Below, in pieces: positions 1-10,666 of a stretch of DNA of 64,000 nt. A program made the position numbers and the translations under genes. This stretch comes from Cordia subcordata (Eukaryota; Streptophyta; Magnoliopsida; Boraginales; Cordiaceae). Numbering within the stretch: the first letter of the stretch is position 1; every line of letters begins with the position of its first letter. The DNA lies in the NCBI GenBank assembly GCA_028554755.1, contig JAPTOF010000006.1, positions 12,518,501 to 12,582,500 of the forward strand, given 5' to 3'. The notes under the pieces were generated by a model. The model made no database searches. It was not told where the DNA came from and saw nothing but the letters and a program-made list of their open reading frames with translations.

Positions 1-1170
1 TGTTGTCGCAATAGATCTTGATAGCTCTTTATGTTATTCTCCCACACCTTTGAGTATACACCTTAACCAAATATCTTGATTTACTGTGAATGTTGTTGTC
101 ACATATTCTATTTCTACTAAAAATTGAGCTACAGAATCTTGTTTTTTCGATGACAAAGAGAATATGCTTGAGCCGAGTGAGAATGTGTACCCTGATGTAC
201 TTTTCATATCATCTGTTGATTAGGCCTAGTCACTATTAGTATAGCCAGTAAATCTTGAGTCATCTGTCGATTTGTACCAAATACCATAGTTCTTTGTACT
301 TTGCACATATCTTAATATTCTCTTTGCTGCTCCATAGTGGACTTCACTTGGTCTTTGCACTAACCTTGATAACAAACTTGTCACACACATGATATCTGGT
401 CTTGTAATTGTCAGATACAATAAGCTCTCGATAAGACTTTTGTATACCAATGCATTTGCCTCCTGTACACCATCTTTTTTCTTAGCTTCTCGTTAGTGAC
501 TAATGGAGCAACGACAAACTCGCAATCATGTATCTTGAACTTCTTCAATAGAGTGTCTGTGTATTTTTTTTTGGGATAAATGTAGTGTCTGTGTATTTTT
601 TTTCTGGGATGAATGTTCCTTTATCTTTTTGATTCACGTCAATGCCAAGAAAGTAGTGCATCAACCCAAGGTTTGTCATGTCAAGTGTTTTCATCATTTC
701 ATCTTTGAACTCCTTGATCATTTTCTCATTGTTTCTTATGTAGATAAGATCATCGACATATAGGGAGTCCTTTATTGTTACTTTAGGTCTTAATGTAGAG
801 TGTTGGCTCACTCTGACAATTATTGATGAAATAATTGTCAATTCGACTGTACTAGGCTCTGGAGCTTACTTTAATCCATACAATGTCTTGTTGAGCCTTA
901 GAACTTTATCGCCTTGTCCCAGTACCAGGAGCTCTTAAGGTTGCTCAACATATATTTCTTCTTCAATATAGTCATTGAGAAAAGCCGACTTGACATCCAA
1001 TTGACAAATCTTCCAATGTCTTTAAGCAACTATTGGGATAAGAACTCTTATATTGTCCAGATGTTCTACCAATGCAAATGTCTCATTATAGTCAATACTT
1101 GGAAGTTGAATATCTTTTACCCACTAACCATTCTTTGTGTTTCTGAATTGAGCCATCTGAGTTGAGTTTT
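1..1170 (-). mobile_element. Decayed Ty1/Copia retrotransposon, reverse transcriptase to RNase H part
   Basis: Read on the minus strand, the segment gives in order a block like IDYNETFA, then QLDVKSAFLND and EEEIYVEQP, then KTLYGLK, then the YVDD catalytic motif with HYFLGIDV, then a SLLYLTITRPDI/EVHYGAAKRILRYV block leading into RNase H. This is the standard order of a Copia pol C-terminal half. The frame is broken by stops (after YGLK and after YVEQP) and by shifts, so it is dead. The 3' part of the element runs off the window at position 1. No LTR belonging to this minus-strand copy was found. It is a truncated remnant, 5' end near 1170. Confidence 0.9.
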
Positions 1171-1179
1171 ATATATATA

Positions 1180-1495
1180 TGAAACTAAAAATTATCTTTT
1201 CTACTAGATTTGAGTCTTAGATATTGTCAATAAATAGTTGTACTGAAATGTATTAATGTTAAAGGCATATATAAATGGATGACAACTGTACAAGTTAGTC
1301 AAGCAGTTAGAAGATATTTCCAGTAGCTCAGCACTGTCTATATATATCTCTATACTAATAGATTCGACAAAGAATGACAACATCACATTTCTCTCTTTCT
1401 TTCTCACTTAAACTCTGTCATGGTTATTAGAGCCTTTTAGGCTTTAGCGCCGAATTTTGGTTATCAGAGCCTTTTAGGCTTTGACGCAAAATTTT
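1180..1495 (+). mobile_element. Copia-type LTR 3' end with duplicated primer-binding-site-like sequence
   Basis: A stretch with a TATA-like box (atataaat near 1270) and a CT-rich tail ends in ..ctctgtca at 1420. It is followed directly by tggttattagagcc (1421-1434), close to the initiator-Met tRNA primer site of plant Copia elements (TGGTATCAGAGC). A second copy, tggttatcagagcc, lies at 1458-1471 inside a tandem repeat of about 37 bp. The orientation is opposite to the reverse transcriptase fragment next door, so this is probably a separate insertion. The LTR 5' end is not resolved. Confidence 0.45.
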
Positions 1496-1824
1496 TTCTT
1501 ATCCAATGTATATTGGGGTTTAATACTTTTCTCCAGAACGTAAAGACCTTGGCCAGGTTAAAAAAAATTAGTTAATTGTTAGAATTAAACGTCTTTATGA
1601 ACTTTTAATCGGGGGCTCCCTCATGTGTAGGTTATCGAGTATATTAATAATTTATTCTTGTTTTTGAGTTTTTTTATTTTTAATGGATGAAATTTCATTA
1701 AATTCAAGTTTGAAGCACAAATAAATTTTTTATTAAAGTTATGCTTGGGATTTGATTAAATTTCTAAACTTGATTCTTTTTTTGCAATCTTTAAATTATC
1801 TATATTTCTTATTGGAAGGAAGAG
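1496..1824. other. AT-rich spacer without recognisable feature
   Basis: AT-rich sequence with no coding signal or repeat structure that I can support. It ends at the left target duplication of the solo LTR. Confidence 0.5.
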
Positions 1825-1829
1825 AAAAT

Positions 1830-3143
1830 TGTTGGCTAAATACTTGTTATTAGTTTTGATGATGAAAATTTATATGCATTATTTGACTAAAAGCATCTTG
1901 GGAAAATAAGTGTTTAAATGTAAGAAGATGCTTTGAAAGATGGAAGAAGATGTACAAAACGCATTATTTGAAGAATAAGAAGATGAGAAGCCATAAGGAG
2001 GAGAAGAGATGTCATAAAGGGTACCGGGCATTCTTTTCTTTCTTACTCTTTTGTGAAATGCCTTAATATTGTATATGTTTGGCTCAAACTTTCTTCTTCA
2101 TTGATCAAACAATTTTTTAAACTCTTGCACATTTGATTTCACATAGGCACAACTGAATTTGAATACACACATAGAGTAAAAATGTATTTTGGGGTGTTTC
2201 AAGTCATAACATGTATTTACAAAATATCTCAAAATAATTTGGAGTTGTGAAAATTGCACTTGAAATATTTTTTTGCAAAAGTTTGGCTTTACTTCACTTT
2301 TTGGAGTGGCCGGACCCCCCAGCCAGTCGACCGGCTGACTTGGGTGGGTCACCCGACCAAGACAGAGAATGAAGGAAAAAGCCGGACTCCCTAGTCGGTC
2401 GACCAACTAAAGCATCTAGCCTAGTCAAAGAAGGTTAAGTGCAAGCCGGTCGACCGGCTGAATGGGTTGCTGTAATAAATGCACTAGTCGTTTATTAACA
2501 TTCTGGCTTATTTTTTCCTCATTTCTTCACCTACTAAATCCCTAACTCCCAAAATCTCTTTAAATACTCACTCACTACACATTTAATTCATCAAGTGAAG
2601 TGTGCAAAAATTGTTATTATCATTCAATCAAACTTTCAGCCATTCTTGCAATATATTTGAGCTTTCAAGAGCTTATTTATTTGCTATATCTTCTTCTTGA
2701 AGAAAAATTTCAGATTACATCTTTTCTTATTCCTTGAATATATACATACTTTGAGAGCTAAAATCTAGTGAGATCAAATTTTTTAAAGCTTGTAAAGTGT
2801 GGGAAAATCCTAAAGAGTGGTACTCTCGGGTTCTTTTAAGTTGGACTTCAAAGAGGTGTAAAAAGTTGGTTTGTGCTTCACCAAGATTTGAAAAAGCATT
2901 ATAGTGAAGATTGTTGAAGTCCTAAGTGGAGCATCCTTGGGCGGTGGACGTAGGCTTGGCCGAACCACCTTCAATCGTTTGTCTCTCATATCCTTATACT
3001 CTTATTATCATACTTGTTTAAATTGCTTCTATTGTGTTTGATATATTACTTGAAAGAAATTGTTAATTTTCTGAGAATTTTAAAATTAAATTTAGTAATT
3101 ATATCTTAATTCACCCCTTTCCCTTAAGATATTAGCATCCACA
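1830..3143 (+). mobile_element. Solo LTR of a Copia-type retrotransposon (1314 bp)
   Basis: The element begins TGTTGGCTAAATAC at 1830 and ends ..CATCCACA at 3143. It is flanked by identical 5-bp direct repeats AAAAT at 1825-1829 and 3144-3148, the target-site size of LTR retrotransposons. Inside are a TATA-like tttaaata near 2561, a downstream segment gtggacgtaggcttggccga (2945-2964) of a kind I associate with R/U5 regions of plant Copia LTRs, and a TTCACCCC-like end. There is no primer-binding site or coding sequence after it, so it is a solo LTR left by LTR-LTR recombination. The promoter part carries GTCGAC-centred palindromes, including a perfect 16-mer AGCCGGTCGACCGGCT at 2444-2459 and related copies at about 2321-2337 and 2394-2405. 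The lineage (SIRE/Maximus-like) is my inference. Confidence 0.85.
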
Positions 3144-3148
3144 AAAAT

Positions 3149-5932
3149 GAAAAAAAAAATATTAGCTCATAAAATTTGGTAGAAATTTCCAAAAGAGATG
3201 GTAAATCTAATTAATAATAGGTGTTATTACAAGGTAAGGATTAGTTGCTCGGAAGTTATTTAATTATATTATAATTAAAGTATACCCCATGTACTAACGG
3301 ACAAATGCATGTTCTTAATGCATTTATTTATTATTTATAACAAACTTTTGGGTTCTAAGTGAGAATATTTAGTTTTTATTGCTAATCATGTATTTAAGGA
3401 TATAAATTTATATAAGGGTTACAAAACAAAAAAGAGAGATAGGATTAATCTAAATGTATTACTTGTAAAGATTATAGTTAAAATGTAATATAATATATAT
3501 TTTTTGAAATATTTTATAAAAATATATATAGAAAGTCATGTATTCTATGTCTAAAAATAGGTATAAGAATTTATGCTAATAAATTAATATTAATATTAAT
3601 TATATATGCTCAAATTTTTTCCTTAGTGACGCATGTATCTTTAGGCGTTTCCTTTATATTAGTAATGAAGATGATGATAAGAAGAAGGGTATTTTTGGAA
3701 TATAATTGCATAAAAGCATAGATATAAGATATGCAAATTTTAGCTAGTTTGACATCAATCAAATAGAATTAAGTGACTATTAACATATTTTGGGAGGGAA
3801 ATTGTCATTAATTCTATAAATAAAGGGAGTTAATTGAAAAAATTCCTATACTTTTAAATAAAAACTAATTAAACTTTTGGCTAGAAATACTTAAATTTTT
3901 TTTTAAAAAAAGGGACTTTTTCATTCAACCAGTTAGTGTATAAGGTCAGTGACTTAAATTTCAGATTTGCCCTAAAAATTTTTAGCTTAACAAAATAAAT
4001 GTACATTAATAAAAAGTATAATTTCTCAAACCCAAAAATAGAACTCTACGTTTAGAAACAGATTTAATCCTAGCTATATTGATCTTTATATACAAATTGA
4101 ATGAGAGGTTGCGCCTATAAAAACCTTAAGACTTGTGATGACAACTTACCAAGAATAAATTTTTTTAAAAAGTTACTGGTGGAGCTTTATGCTAGCAAAC
4201 AGTTCACAATGTTATATACCTATATATGAAGGTTATGAGATTCAAACAAATTTAATTCTTTTTCTTTTTCAAAAATTGTTTGAGTATAGAAATATTATGT
4301 ATTTGTTTAATGGATTTAACCATTAGTCAGTAGAGTTAAGTGACTATTTATTTACGTTAAGTGACTGTTTATTTACACTAAAAAGAAAAGTATCACTAAC
4401 TCTATATACTAACAGGTTAAGTGAAAAAAAAAAAAATACATACAACGAACAATGAAGTGCATCTGCCCTTGACAAGGTATGAGTTTACACAATAAATTTA
4501 CTTTAACCCAACCCCCCCCCCCTTCGTGTAGAGAATGGAAAGGCAAGCCTCTTTTAAGGGGGGAAATCCTTTGAATATTGGTAAGTGAGTTTTGGTGGAG
4601 AGAACAATTAGAAATGCACAAACCAAAATGAGAGGAAGTATCATATGAGTAACCAAATATGGCAAGAGAAAAAAAAAGAAACAAATTGGAGAAAGAAGAT
4701 TATCATTAGTTGTTCGAGAAGAACGAAACGCTTTATTCCTCTGCCACACCCAAGTGATCAGAGAGAGGGGGTAATCATTTAGAGCTTTCTCACAAAGTGT
4801 TTTTCTCTTTTTGTAAAAGTGTGGTCACATCTGCTATATAATTTGTTGAAAAAAAAAAAAACTTAAAAGCATAGAATGAGAACGCAGTGGGATCTCAAAT
4901 TTTGATTCTCTCTTCACCTATCACTTTCTCCCATGTTAATCAGAAACCAATAAATTTTCTGGATAAATAATTTAGTTGATCCCTAAAGGCGTATAATAAT
5001 TCAGTTCCTTATCTTAAAGATAGAGGACTGAAAATATTAATTTTTGATCATTTTTTGAACTCAAGATTAATAGTGGCTCTAATTACAAACGTAAGATATT
5101 GAAATTTTCGCATTGTGAGAGATTTATTATCAAAAAATTTAAAGATAAAGACCAAAATGAATCATTTAGCCAATCTTCAGATACAATTTTACGACTACAA
5201 ACTCCAGTAGAAACCAATCTGCAAACTTAAAAGAATAGAATCGAATTCACCTGGCAGAAACAATTGTTTTTGCTGTCCTTTCAATTTTGTGAATTAGGCT
5301 AATTAATTTACCCAAGCCACGCATTCATGATTAAAGAAAGCACCCAGAAGAGAAGAAAAAAAATCTAATTAGAATAGGGAATAAAAGGACCGCAATCAAA
5401 TCATTCTTGATAGGTTGGATTGGGAGATACTCGCAATTAATCATAATAAAAAGAAGAGAAAGTTGAATCCATTAAAGTCATGTCCAAGGATCGACATCCT
5501 CTCTTAACTAATATTTATTCTAACATTCTAACAACAAATCTCAATCAATTATTTTGTTTTTCAAATTTCAAATCATGGAGGGAAATTAAAGTTTTAGATT
5601 TTTTGATTGAAATATATGATTTAGATTTAGTGTTAGAATGTTACCAAAAAACCTTAGTTAGGGAAAGATCTAAATCCCATGTCAAAAACCTTTTATGTTT
5701 TAAAATTCCTCACTATCCTTTTCCTTTGTATTGCTATACCCGTGAGAAAGAAGCCCTTAAGAAAGAAGGACTGCAGTTAAGAAAGAAGGACTGCAGTGGT
5801 GTATTTTAAAAATAAGGGACGTTATTGTTAAAAAAAGTTAAAAATAAGACATTAAATGAGTCATTTATTATTAAAAAATGATTCTACTAGGGGCAAAATG
5901 CACATTACACCCCTCCCCCTTCTAGGGTAGAA
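3149..5932. other. AT-rich intergenic DNA, no supported gene
   Basis: Long AT-rich stretch with poly-A/T runs and a C-run near 4508-4520. The open frame at 5480-5809 (109 codons) has no recognisable domain, no supporting splice structure and an AT-driven composition, so I do not call it a gene. A 20-bp perfect-but-one tandem repeat lies at 5759-5798. Confidence 0.5.
5759..5798. repeat. Tandem 20-bp repeat, two copies
   Basis: The unit aagaaagaaggactgcagt plus one base occurs at 5759-5778 and again at 5779-5798, differing only at the last base. It has the look of recent replication slippage. Confidence 0.85.
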
Positions 5933-6275
5933 CCAGGATTTTTTTTTTTTGGGGAGTCGAGACCCATTTACGAATTTGAACGGGAACTATTGCCAAGATA
6001 ATGTTAAAGTTGGTAATACCTAACTAGCCAAAAAATTAAATTAAGAATAACTGAAATTTATTCGTTAAAATTACTTATTTATTACAAAACTTTAATCATT
6101 GAAATATTATCTATATAGAAGAAATATATATATATATATGTATGTATATTAAGACGATTATTACGAAGATAATTTCAAACAAAAGAAAAGAAGCAAAAAT
6201 TAGTTTTTTTCTTTTTTTGGGGAAGCCAGGGCCACTGCCACCCCGCCCCCCCAAGCTTTGTCCCTGCCCCCTCCC
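5933..6275. repeat. Possible dispersed plant repeat
   Basis: The segment opens gtagaaccaggatttt with a T-run and closes in a C-rich block (gggccactgccaccccgccc .. ctttgtccctgcc). This pairing resembles a common dispersed plant repeat ending in 'GTCCCTGCC'. I see no convincing target duplication. The class is not assigned. Confidence 0.3.
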
Positions 6276-7018
6276 TCAGTGGTTTGTTTAATTATTTGAC
6301 TACTCTCTTGTGTTTTAAATATACTGTATTACTCCATTAGACTTTTTAAAAGATGACACATCATCTCTTATCTTAGCAATTTATGTCCAAAATAATACTG
6401 TGCATAATACATGCCTTTTGTTGCATATAGGAGTTGTTAAAACTTGTAAAGTATCATATATTTTCAAAAAAGTATTATTATTTTCAGTTGATGACATTCA
6501 AATAATAATGAAAAAGAAGCAATTGCCACCTTTTGAAAAGTATAAGAAGTGATGTGGTAAGTATTAAAAACTGGGAAGGGGAGTCAGTTAACTAAACAAA
6601 CCAAACCACAAGGGATAATTAGGTGTTAAACAAACTACAAAACATAACATGCCACTTTTAAAAAATAAATAAATAATATGATAAATTTTGAAATATAAAA
6701 GACAATTAACTAATTAGATAAATTATAAGTTCGTAACATAGATTTTTAGCCATTCTAATTACACGGAGGTGTAACGCACTAGAGTAAAGGGAATTTCCCA
6801 CATTGAACTAAAGCTCCAATAGGGATAACTGCAGAAAGATGTTTGGCTGTTGAGAAACAAAAAAACTTTTTTTTTTTCCCGTATCTTCCAAGCTTTAATG
6901 ATCTATATATATACAACCTCATGATCTTCCACTATACATTATTCTTTCTTCGAAAAAGTCCTCTGGCACATCTATTCCCCAAACATTACTAGCATATATG
7001 CTGTCGACGTCCCGGCAT

Positions 7019-7283
7019 GGTAAATTATATGGATCGCACCTATAGTTTATCAAAAGTGTGTGTTATCTCTTTGTAATTTTAAATAGGCACAAAATTCTTC
7101 TGTTGTCTTAAAATATGTATAGCACACACGCCTCAATAAATTAAATAGACACAAAACCTCCTTGTGGTTCTCAAATGTGTAGTACATATGCCTTTTAAAA
7201 TAGATGTCTGTACCTATTTTGAAACTACAGAGAGATAACATAGACTTTTTATAAACCATAAAGAGGTTTGGCATAATTTACCC
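7019..7283. mobile_element. MITE-like element with long terminal inverted repeats (265 bp)
   Basis: The left end ggtaaattatatggatcg runs into tagtttatcaaaagtgtgtg and ttatctctttgta. The reverse complement of the right end reads gggtaaattatgccaaacc, then tggtttataaaaagtctatg, then ttatctctctgta. The inverted repeats are roughly 75 bp per arm with scattered mismatches and end at 7019 and 7283. A short open frame across it is a by-product. No clear target duplication was seen, so the superfamily is open. Confidence 0.65.
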
Positions 7284-9172
7284 TTTTTTGACATTGCTAC
7301 AAGCTTAGGCTAGCTTCATTCTGTCTTATTAAGAAGAAATTAGTAAGTAATTCATGCAGTTAAAATTATTTCTTTAAAGCAATGACCTAGTTTATATATA
7401 TATCTGTTTCGCAATAACCAAGTATTATTCAATTAGGTGATCATGTAAGATAAACTATTGGGCAATATACTCCTGTTTTCAGCACCCCCACAATAAGCAT
7501 AAATCTTTTCACACGATATTAAACCTAGAAGTAACTTTTGTTAAAGGAGATAACAGCATCTTTTGCAAATTAAAGAAAGGTGGGCAAGGTTCGACAATTT
7601 GAATATTCTACAAATTGATCAGGAGCATATATAATAGATTTTCTCTCGAACATTATATAAATCTTCTACAATGCGTAGCAGATTCAATTCTAGGATGACA
7701 TGTCTCTCTCCATGGTTAATATAGGGATGTGCTGAAAGAAAAATGAAAACATGTGAGCATTGATGCAAAATTTTGCTTAAGCTGTTAAATTTGGAATAGT
7801 AGGAATAAACTTATATTAACCTTTGAAGAGAAGCAAGAGATTTTTATCCAATAAAGGAGAAAATGTGAATTTATACTATATATACTTCACTTTGTAATAA
7901 TGTCTACGACATCATACATAAGTGAAATTGTGAGTAAAATACATTTTTTCCTCGGTATTTTATTAAAGACGCATAAATTGCTACGAATGATGTTGATTGC
8001 ACTTACCTTTCTTCCCCCTTCTTCAACGCCACATGTTATAAAAATTGTTAAACAATCACCCCAAAGAATTAGAGGTTTAGGCAATTTTTTTTTTTTTTAA
8101 CCTCATAAGGGATATTAGCAAGTTTTAAAATACATAAGGTTTTTATGTCATTTTGAGAAAGTATAATTAAGGAGTAAAATACATTTTTCCCTTCTGAACT
8201 TATAACGGCTAAGAATATGATGAGGTGCACAAAGTTATCGAAGTGGTCGGGTATTATTTGTTGTTGTTAGAAGTTCTAAACTTGATTATATGCTTTTTCT
8301 CGTTATAAATGCTAAACGACACTTAAATAATTGCATCATAAAATTTATAATTTTGAAGTAAATTTCATACAATCTTATTCATGTCTAAGTCTTCTCTTGC
8401 GTGTGTTTTGCGTAATAAAATATTCAATAAATCCCAAATCTTAAAAACGCAATTACTAGACATGATAAATGCAAATGTAATAAAGATCAAAACCTGAATC
8501 AGATCCAGTTTCCTTAAAACTTTATTGTCCCACTATGGTGCTTACATTTTAACGCTCAAATCTCCAATATATGACGCTCTTCGCCTAAAAACTAGGAGTA
8601 CTCCAAACTGTTCAGACAAATAAATTCTTCTCTTTTGATATATATGAAATGTGATATGAAAATTCTCAAAAAGAATTTAAGTGAAAATGATACTAAAACC
8701 CTGGGTATTTGTAGAGTTTAAGTGCCTGTTTGGAAAAGTTATGGAGCCTCTTTTGACTAGTCACGACCATTCATAAAGGAATACATCTATTGGAAAATTT
8801 CCACTAGCCACAGCCACTCATGAAGAAATACATCAATTGGTTTTATAATTTTGGACATTCACTTATCATTTGGTTTAAAACCCAAATGATAACATAATGT
8901 ATGTTAGATAATTCTAGAATATACGAATAAATTCCAAAAAAATTATTATAGATTACGTTACAGACTATTAAATTTGCAGAAAATTAATTATTCATTAGAA
9001 ACTCAATAAAAACTAACTTAAAAACTGTGCGATGCTAAATAAAGAAAAATAAAATAAAATTACTAGGTGAATGATATGAATATTTATGCAAGTTTAGCGG
9101 CAAGTATGTGATTTATCTATCCTACGTGTATTATATAAGTCGGATTGTAAGATAATATAATACACACACATA

Positions 9173-9209
<37 letters not shown>

Positions 9210-10178
9210 TATAGTTATCAAGTAAGATTATATATCTTACTTGCTTGGTTGTTGCATCTTCATAAAGCTCTCGTTTCTCTTTGTCTTTTTTCTCTTTATA
9301 TCATTCTCACCACTATATTAGAGGTGTATGTAAATTAACAGTTTGTGTTATTTGTGTTTATATATAAGATATATGATATAGGGTATATATTTATCGCTTA
9401 GTTGCTGCTATAATTGTGAAAAAAAAGAAAAAAAATTGTTGAAGTATTTGGATGTTAAGGATGATGATGGAGTGTCTAGAAAATTGGTGTAAAATCTCAT
9501 AATGCCAAAGCTAATGATTCGTTGAAGGAAAAAAAATGCAAATAAAGTATTTGATATTTTGCCTGAATCCAACTCATCATTTTTTTTTTCTGAATTTGAA
9601 ATCTATAAAGTGTGAACATATTGTTCACAGGGTTTGAACATATCTTAAAAAGTCATGAATAGGTAATTTATCATTGTAAACATATAATGTAAATCTTTAA
9701 AAACATATAGTATGAGAGTAGTAATAATTAAATTATAAATAATTAAAAGTTTTGAGGATAAAGTATTAAAATTGTGAATATATGATATGAGATATGTAAA
9801 TAATTAAATATAGTATAAAAATTATGAACATATATATAGTATAAAAACTATGAACGCATGTTGTGTTCAAGCACTATGCGGTGTACAGTACTAATAAACC
9901 GTACAATTCATAGGATGTATAGTATCCAGTCCCTAAAATGGTTGAATGGATGACACTTGGCACATCTACTCCATTTTATCGTATGTATAAATTTATTTCT
10001 CTCTCTGTGTGTGTATATAGCATTAATTGTTAGTTTTACCTTTCATCTTCTGATTTTATTTCAATCAATCTTTGTATAAGTGCTTATTTATATGTATATT
10101 TGTGTAATATAAGTATACATATACATGCACATATATGTGTCTATGTAAATTTTTATGGATACATCAGGCTGAGAACAC
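7284..10178. other. AT-rich intergenic DNA
   Basis: No gene is supported. Noted content: a direct repeat gagtaaaatacattttt at about 7932 and 8172 enclosing a T-run, which may mark a small unclassified element, and a TA microsatellite at 9176-9207. Confidence 0.5.
9176..9207. repeat. (TA)n microsatellite
   Basis: Uninterrupted alternating AT of about 32 bp. Likely length-polymorphic. Confidence 0.9.
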
Positions 10179-10186
10179 ATATCACT

Positions 10187-10658
10187 TAGAAGTGGCAAAC
10201 GGGTACTCGCGGGGTCAACCCGACCCGTTTACGACGGGTTCGGAGGTTCGGCGGGTTGGGTCGGGTTGACCCCGTTTAATAAACGGGTCGGGGGGTTTAA
10301 ACCCTAGCCCGACCCTAATGGGTTGGTGGGTTAGGTGGGTTATTATAGCGGGTTGGCAGGTCGTTTTGGCGGGTTCGCAGGTCATTTTTTACGGGTTTAC
10401 GGGTCGCTTTGGCGGGTTATATGGGTTAGGCGGGTTCATGGGTCGTTTTTGCACGTTTGGCAGGTTGGCAGGTTATGTAGGTCGTTTTGGCGGATTCACG
10501 GGTCACCCGCGGGTTGACCCGACCCGACCTGTCAATTTGGTGGGTTGGGTCGGGTTGACCCGTTTATTTGGCGGGTCACTAAATCATCCACCCTAACCCT
10601 ATTTTTTGACGAGTTAGGCAGGTCGACCCGCGAGTCTCAACCCATTTTGCCACCTCTA
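10187..10658. mobile_element. hAT-like non-autonomous transposon (472 bp) with 8-bp target duplication
   Basis: Terminal inverted repeats TAGAAGTGGCAAACGGGT (left) and, reverse-complemented, TAGAGGTGGCAAAATGGGT (right) lie at 10187 and 10658. Identical 8-bp direct repeats ATATCACT flank it at 10179-10186 and 10659-10666, the target size of hAT transposons. The interior is far more GC-rich than its surroundings and is built from irregular GGGT/GGCGGGTT and GGTCGTTTTGGCGGGTT-like repeats, with GGGTCAACCCGACCCG blocks near both ends. Open frames inside it (10318-10596 and others) arise from the repeats and are not genes. No transposase is present. Confidence 0.9.
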
Positions 10659-10666
10659 ATATCACT

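Noticed and set aside
1..1170. Endogenous pararetrovirus as source of the reverse transcriptase
   Set aside because: YVDD with HYFLGIDV and the RPDI/HYGAAKRILRY blocks is specific to Copia elements.
2310..2460. GTCGAC palindromes as a site-specific recombination or attachment site
   Set aside because: They lie within a well-bounded solo LTR and are better explained as family-specific LTR motifs.
5480..5809. 109-codon open frame on the plus strand
   Set aside because: No domain, AT-biased codons, includes the 20-bp tandem repeat, no upstream or splice support.
10318..10596. Plus-strand open frames rich in Gly/Trp/Val
   Set aside because: They lie wholly inside the GC-rich hAT-like MITE and are produced by its GGGT repeats.
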